Of a DNA stretch of 64,000 nt, positions 60,682-64,000 are shown one piece after another. Origin of the DNA: Bacteroidia bacterium (GTDB taxonomy: Bacteria; Bacteroidota; Bacteroidia; B-17B0; Aurantibacillaceae). A program made the translations under genes and the position numbers. Under the pieces are notes generated by a model. The model had not been told where the DNA came from. It saw only the letters and a list, made by a program, of their open reading frames with translations, and searched no databases. Numbering within the stretch: the first letter of the stretch is position 1; every line of letters starts with the position of its first letter. The stretch is taken from the NCBI GenBank assembly GCA_016787785.1, contig JAEUTO010000004.1, positions 248,001 through 312,000 of the forward strand, written 5' to 3'.

Positions 60682-62241
60682 CTACTTCTTATAATTAACC
60701 ATGTAATGCAAGCCAACGCTTTCTTTTCGTTTCATGGCTTGTTTAATAATTAAATAACCAATACAAATTAAATTCCGCAGCTCGCATAATTTTTGAGTGA
60801 TCACAGTTTTATCGTAAAGCGCTTCGTTCTCATTATACAAGATCTCTAAACGGTCGAATGCGCGCTTAAGGCGTAACTCGCTGCGCACAATGCCAACGTA
60901 ATTACTCATAATTTGCTGCACTTCTTTTTGCGATTGTGTAATTAAGATCATCTCTTCAGCATGTTCTGTGCCTTCTGCATCCCATTCAGGAATATTATTT
61001 TCAATTTCAACTTTGTCAACTAAAGTTTTAACTTCTTCAGCCGCACGGTGCGCAAACACAACCGCTTCTAATAACGAATTACTTGCCAAACGATTAGCGC
61101 CATGTAAACCTGTGCAGGCACATTCGCCAATTGCATATAAATTTTTGATAGAAGATTGGCCATTATCATTAACGCCAATGCCACCGCATAAATAATGTTG
61201 TGCTGGCACAACAGGTATCATTTTTACAAAGGGATCAATTCCCAAACTCATGCACTTGTTATAAATATTTGGAAAGTGCTCAATAAATCCTTTTCTATCA
61301 AAATGGCGGCAATCTAAAAAAACAAAATCTTCACCTTTCATTTTTAATTCATTATCAATAGCACGCGCAACAATATCGCGCGGGGCTAAAGAACCGCGAC
61401 TATCGTATTTTTGCATGAACTCACGTCCGTCTTGCGTTTTTAAAACACCACCAAAACCACGCATGGCTTCGGTAATTAAAAAGCTTGGATTCTCGCCCGG
61501 GTTATAAAGTGAAGTGGGGTGAAATTGCACGAACTCCATGTCTTTTACAAAACCTTTTGCACGATACACCATAGCAATACCATCGCCCGTTGCAATTTTA
61601 GGGTTGGTAGTTGTTGCATACACATGACCTGCACCGCCGGTTGCCATAATGGTGAATTTTGATAGCACAGTATCAATAACGCCGGTTTTAGTATTTACAA
61701 TATATGCGCCATAACAGGTAATGTCGGGTGTTTTAGAAGTAACTGTTTTTCCTAAATGATGTTGGGTAATAATATCAATGGCGAAATAATGATCGTAAAC
61801 TGTAATGTTCTTATGGCTGTGGATCTGTTGCAATAATGCGCGTTCAATTTCAAAGCCCGTAATATCTTTATAATGCAAAATTCTGTTCTCACTATGTCCG
61901 CCTTCTTTTGCAAGATCGTATTCGCCTTTTTCGGTTTTATCAAACTTTGTTCCCAGTTCAATTAATTCTTTCACGCGCTCGGTGCCTTCTGCAACAACCA
62001 TTCTCACAATTCGTTCATCGCATAAGCCGCCACCCGCATTTAAAGTATCTGCCACATGTTTTTCTATGCTGTCTTTATCATGCCACACGGCAGCAATACC
62101 ACCCTGGGCATATTTGGTGTTGCTTTCATCTTCGTTACTTTTGGTAATTAAAATTACTTTGCCTTTTTCTGCCACTTTAAGAGCAAAACTTAGGCCTGCT
62201 ATGCCGGACCCAATAACTAAAAAATCAGTTTTTATCTGCAT
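60682..62241 (-). CDS. nadB: L-aspartate oxidase
   Basis: First enzyme of de novo NAD synthesis, oxidising aspartate to iminoaspartate with FAD. 519 aa, the usual size. FAD-binding GSGIAGLSFALKVAEKG (about 12-28), the catalytic-loop AQGGIAAVWHDKDS region, MEFVQFHPTSLY (about 233-244) and the C-terminal ACTGLHGANRLASNSLLEAV are all present. nadA and nadC are not in view. Start at the ATG ending at 62241, divergent from the Nfu gene. Confidence 0.96.
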   Translation of the reverse strand: MQIKTDFLVIGSGIAGLSFALKVAEKGKVILITKSNEDESNTKYAQGGIAAVWHDKDSIEKHVADTLNAGGGLCDERIVRMVVAEGTERVKELIELGTKFDKTEKGEYDLAKEGGHSENRILHYKDITGFEIERALLQQIHSHKNITVYDHYFAIDIITQHHLGKTVTSKTPDITCYGAYIVNTKTGVIDTVLSKFTIMATGGAGHVYATTTNPKIATGDGIAMVYRAKGFVKDMEFVQFHPTSLYNPGENPSFLITEAMRGFGGVLKTQDGREFMQKYDSRGSLAPRDIVARAIDNELKMKGEDFVFLDCRHFDRKGFIEHFPNIYNKCMSLGIDPFVKMIPVVPAQHYLCGGIGVNDNGQSSIKNLYAIGECACTGLHGANRLASNSLLEAVVFAHRAAEEVKTLVDKVEIENNIPEWDAEGTEHAEEMILITQSQKEVQQIMSNYVGIVRSELRLKRAFDRLEILYNENEALYDKTVITQKLCELRNLICIGYLIIKQAMKRKESVGLHYMVNYKK

Positions 62242-62297
62242 GATCGATTGGCGTAAAAGTACTATTATTTAAAGGCAAATCATAAGCTTTTAGTTCG

Positions 62298-62305
62298 TAA
62301 ATTTG
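62298..62305 (+). promoter_or_regulatory. -7 box of the Nfu gene
   Basis: TAAATTTG, a full TAnnTTTG match, 8 bases before the ATG at 62314. The -33 part is not clear. Short-leader transcript expected. Confidence 0.5.
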
Positions 62306-62313
62306 CAGTCTAT

Positions 62314-62937
62314 ATGAATCCCAACGAAATACCTTTTATTATTTACGTAGAAGAAACGCCAAACCCTTCGAGTGTGAAGTTTGTTGCCAATAAATTGCTT
62401 TTAGTAAGTGGCGCAACAGCCGAATATAAAACTGCAGGTGAAACAAAAGATGCGCCAATTGCCCAAAAATTATTTCAATTTCCGTTTGTGAAAAGCATCT
62501 TTATTGCCTCTAACTTTATTACGATCACAAAACAGGATGGTATTGTTTGGGAAGATGTTAGAGATGAATTACGCGTTTTTATAACGGATTACTTAAATAA
62601 AGGCAACGCCATCGTCAATAAATTGCCACAGAAAGAAGTACCAAAAGACTCTTCCTTTAAAGAAACTGTTTCTATAAATACACAACATGTTCCCCCAACA
62701 AACGATGTGGAAAATAAGATCATTGAAGTGTTGGAGCAATATATTCGCCCTGCTGTTGAATCTGATGGCGGCATGATCACTTTTAAGGAACTAAAGGATG
62801 GTATTGTTACCGTGCAAATGCGCGGCAGTTGCAGTGGCTGCCCAAGCAGCACCATGACCTTAAAGGCGGGTATTGAAGCGCTTTTAAAACGTTTGTTGCC
62901 AGATGATGTTAAAGAAGTGGTTAGCGAGGCATTGTAA
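62314..62937 (+). CDS. Nfu-type iron-sulfur scaffold protein
   Basis: Carries Fe-S clusters to target enzymes. 207 aa: an N-terminal Nfu_N domain (about 8-95, YVEETPNPSSVKFVANKLLL) and a C-terminal NifU-like domain (about 133-207) with C173-x2-C176 in GSCSGCPSS. All ligands are present. Its position next to nadB, whose partner NadA needs an Fe-S cluster, is suggestive but not proof. Followed by the deaminase gene (34-base gap). Confidence 0.92.
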   Translation: MNPNEIPFIIYVEETPNPSSVKFVANKLLLVSGATAEYKTAGETKDAPIAQKLFQFPFVKSIFIASNFITITKQDGIVWEDVRDELRVFITDYLNKGNAIVNKLPQKEVPKDSSFKETVSINTQHVPPTNDVENKIIEVLEQYIRPAVESDGGMITFKELKDGIVTVQMRGSCSGCPSSTMTLKAGIEALLKRLLPDDVKEVVSEAL

Positions 62938-62971
62938 ATTATAATTTCTTAAATCTAAAATCTTAAATCAC

Positions 62972-63439
62972 GTGCAAAAACCTTCCTTCAACGATATCTA
63001 TATGGAACTGGCTGAAAAGCTTGCTCTTCGCTCGCATTGTGTAAAAGCCCAGGTAGGTGCGGTTCTTACAAAAGATACCCGTATCATTTCTTTGGGTTAT
63101 AATGGTCCGCCAGCCGGCACACATAACTGCGATATCGAATTTCCTGTTGTTGGCTGCCCGCGCGATAGCAAGGGAAGCTGTTCTTTGGCTTTACATGCAG
63201 AACAAAATGCTATTTTGTATGCAGCAAAAAATGGGGTTAGCATGCAGGGTGCAACATTGTATGTAACACTTTCGCCATGTATTTCATGTGCCAGGGTTAT
63301 TTACACTACAGGCATTCAAAAAGTATATTTTATGCACAGTTATGCCAAATACAAAGGCTTAGCAAACGACGAAGGCGTTGATTTTTTAAAACGTTTTGGT
63401 GTTGAAGTGGTAGAATACAAAAAAGAGAATGAGGTTTAA
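62972..63439 (+). CDS. Deoxycytidylate (dCMP) deaminase family protein
   Basis: 155 aa with a GTG start. Zinc site H75-A-E77 (LALHAEQNA) and SPCISC (C103 and C106), and the longer N-terminal insert with H51/C53/C62 (GTHNCDIEFPVVGCPRD), point to the dCMP deaminase branch, which supplies dUMP for thymidylate. Cytidine-deaminase-like members such as ComEB are close. Its end overlaps by 11 bases the next gene, so those two are coupled. Confidence 0.9.
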   Translation: MQKPSFNDIYMELAEKLALRSHCVKAQVGAVLTKDTRIISLGYNGPPAGTHNCDIEFPVVGCPRDSKGSCSLALHAEQNAILYAAKNGVSMQGATLYVTLSPCISCARVIYTTGIQKVYFMHSYAKYKGLANDEGVDFLKRFGVEVVEYKKENEV

Positions 63440-63752
63440 AATTATAATAATTCTATTATTATTCTTAGCGAGTTTTTTGCCTGCTTTTTCGCAAGAAAAA
63501 GGCACCGGGCCAAAAGAAAAATCTATAAAAGTAGATCTTAAACAACAAAAGAAAGCAAGGCTGGAGGCCCGTGAGAACAGGCGTAAAGAGAGGGCTGAGA
63601 AAAAAGCGATCAAAAAATATCACAAACGTTTGCAAACAAAAAAAGTGCGTAAGCGTATGAAAAAAAGCAAGCAAACATCCAACCTCAACAACAACAATAA
63701 ACGCGAACCGTTTTTTAAGCGTTTGTTTAAAAAGAAAAAACGGAAAAAATAA
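63429..63752 (+). CDS. Small secreted very basic protein
   Basis: 107 aa: signal peptide (MRFKIIIILLLFLASFLPAF, cut near FSQ), then a Lys/Arg-rich, largely helical mature part (KARLEARENRRKERAEKKAI) ending KKKKRKK. No family is assigned. The charge suggests binding to nucleic acid, LPS or an anionic matrix. The ATG lies inside the end of the deaminase gene in another frame, and the clear signal peptide supports it as real. Confidence 0.65.
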   Translation: MRFKIIIILLLFLASFLPAFSQEKGTGPKEKSIKVDLKQQKKARLEARENRRKERAEKKAIKKYHKRLQTKKVRKRMKKSKQTSNLNNNNKREPFFKRLFKKKKRKK

Positions 63753-64000
63753 TATCCCCATTTATCCCGGTTTTTTAACCACTTATAAATTTCGTGTTAC
63801 CACATTTTAACTTGTTAATTTCTATTAAAATCATTGTGCTTAGCTTTATAATATGAAAATAATGTTAACAGCGTATTAAAAGTTTAATAAATTGGAAATC
63901 AGTAGCTTAATAAAATGTAGGGTTTTTTGCTTGTTATTAATGCTTAGTGTTTATACTTTTAAGGCTTTTATAAGTGGAAAAATTAAGGTAATTTAACAAT
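63753..64000. other. Right-edge non-coding stretch
   Basis: About 250 AT-rich bases. No gene is supported. A 34-codon TTG-started frame at about 63892 contains a hydrophobic run (CRVFCLLLMLSVYTFKA), but it is too short and closes before the edge. No promoter or hairpin stands out. Confidence 0.5.

Noticed and set aside
63892-63996. 34-codon TTG frame at the right edge
   Set aside because: Too short, rare start, closes before the edge, and no supporting signal besides a hydrophobic run.
1-64000. tRNA, rRNA, CRISPR arrays, transposases and replication origin
   Set aside because: None was recognised on either strand; a covariance-model scan would be needed to exclude small RNAs fully.

Overview
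The window is bacterial and fits the phylum Bacteroidota. At least seven secreted proteins end in a type IX secretion (T9SS) C-terminal sorting domain, and a T9SS plug protein is encoded at 53.9 kb. BshC (bacillithiol synthesis), DUF4199, SusC-style TonB receptor architecture and several promoters of the TTTG-N19/20-TAnnTTTG type point the same way. The DNA is AT-rich, Shine-Dalgarno sites are rare, and I see no rRNA, tRNA, CRISPR array, transposase or phage structural gene. The genus cannot be named from this sequence.

Layout. 0-1.4 kb: a minus-strand LuxR-type regulator / DUF4199 / VOC cluster. 1.5-5.4 kb: two secreted T9SS proteins and a membrane protein, with a repeat-rich gap at 2.5-3.15 kb. 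5.5-8.2 kb: a tightly packed minus-strand operon (DUF1801, DoxX-like, DUF2071, methyltransferase, small membrane protein). 9.25-14.2 kb: an accessory island bounded by two inverted copies of one palindromic repeat. It holds a 1039-aa metallophosphoesterase-STAND/NACHT-like NTPase, a YegP-like protein, a LexA/S24-type repressor with a palindromic operator, and a predicted small RNA antisense to the 3' end of the repressor gene. This is the best candidate for an undescribed (probably defence) system. 14.3-18.0 kb: alanine dehydrogenase, a beta-barrel protein, fabD and rpsT. 18.1-21.8 kb: OmpA-like, MFS and VWA proteins on the plus strand.

22.1-25.1 kb: a plus-strand cluster of msrB, an Lgt-like membrane enzyme, a radical SAM protein resembling tetraether lipid synthase (Tes/COG1964) and a small membrane protein. 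The Lgt-like and radical SAM genes overlap, which suggests coupled lipid or lipoprotein chemistry. 25-31.9 kb: aldo/keto reductase, a lipoprotein that apparently starts with CTG, two very glycine-rich T9SS proteins, a SiaC-like protein and a cargo-less T9SS-like protein. 32-37.5 kb: a COG4324-type aminopeptidase, a tandem pair of DUF4369/TlpA-like thioredoxins, and a SCO pair of which one member has lost its copper ligands. 37.5-39.6 kb: a tandem T9SS pair.

39.8-44.9 kb: a minus-strand operon of thiolase, TPR/PD40 protein, upp and bshC. 45-53.8 kb: a tail-fibre-like repeat protein, an operon of TonB receptor, PduO-type adenosyltransferase, PaaI thioesterase and His-rich protein, and an 864-aa T9SS protein. 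53.9-64 kb: the T9SS plug protein, aldehyde dehydrogenase, DUF892 ferritin-like protein, PIF1-type helicase, GAF protein, nadB, Nfu-type Fe-S scaffold, dCMP deaminase family enzyme and a small basic secreted protein. Most of the window is ordinary chromosome; the 9.3-14.2 kb island and the 22-25 kb lipid-type cluster stand out.
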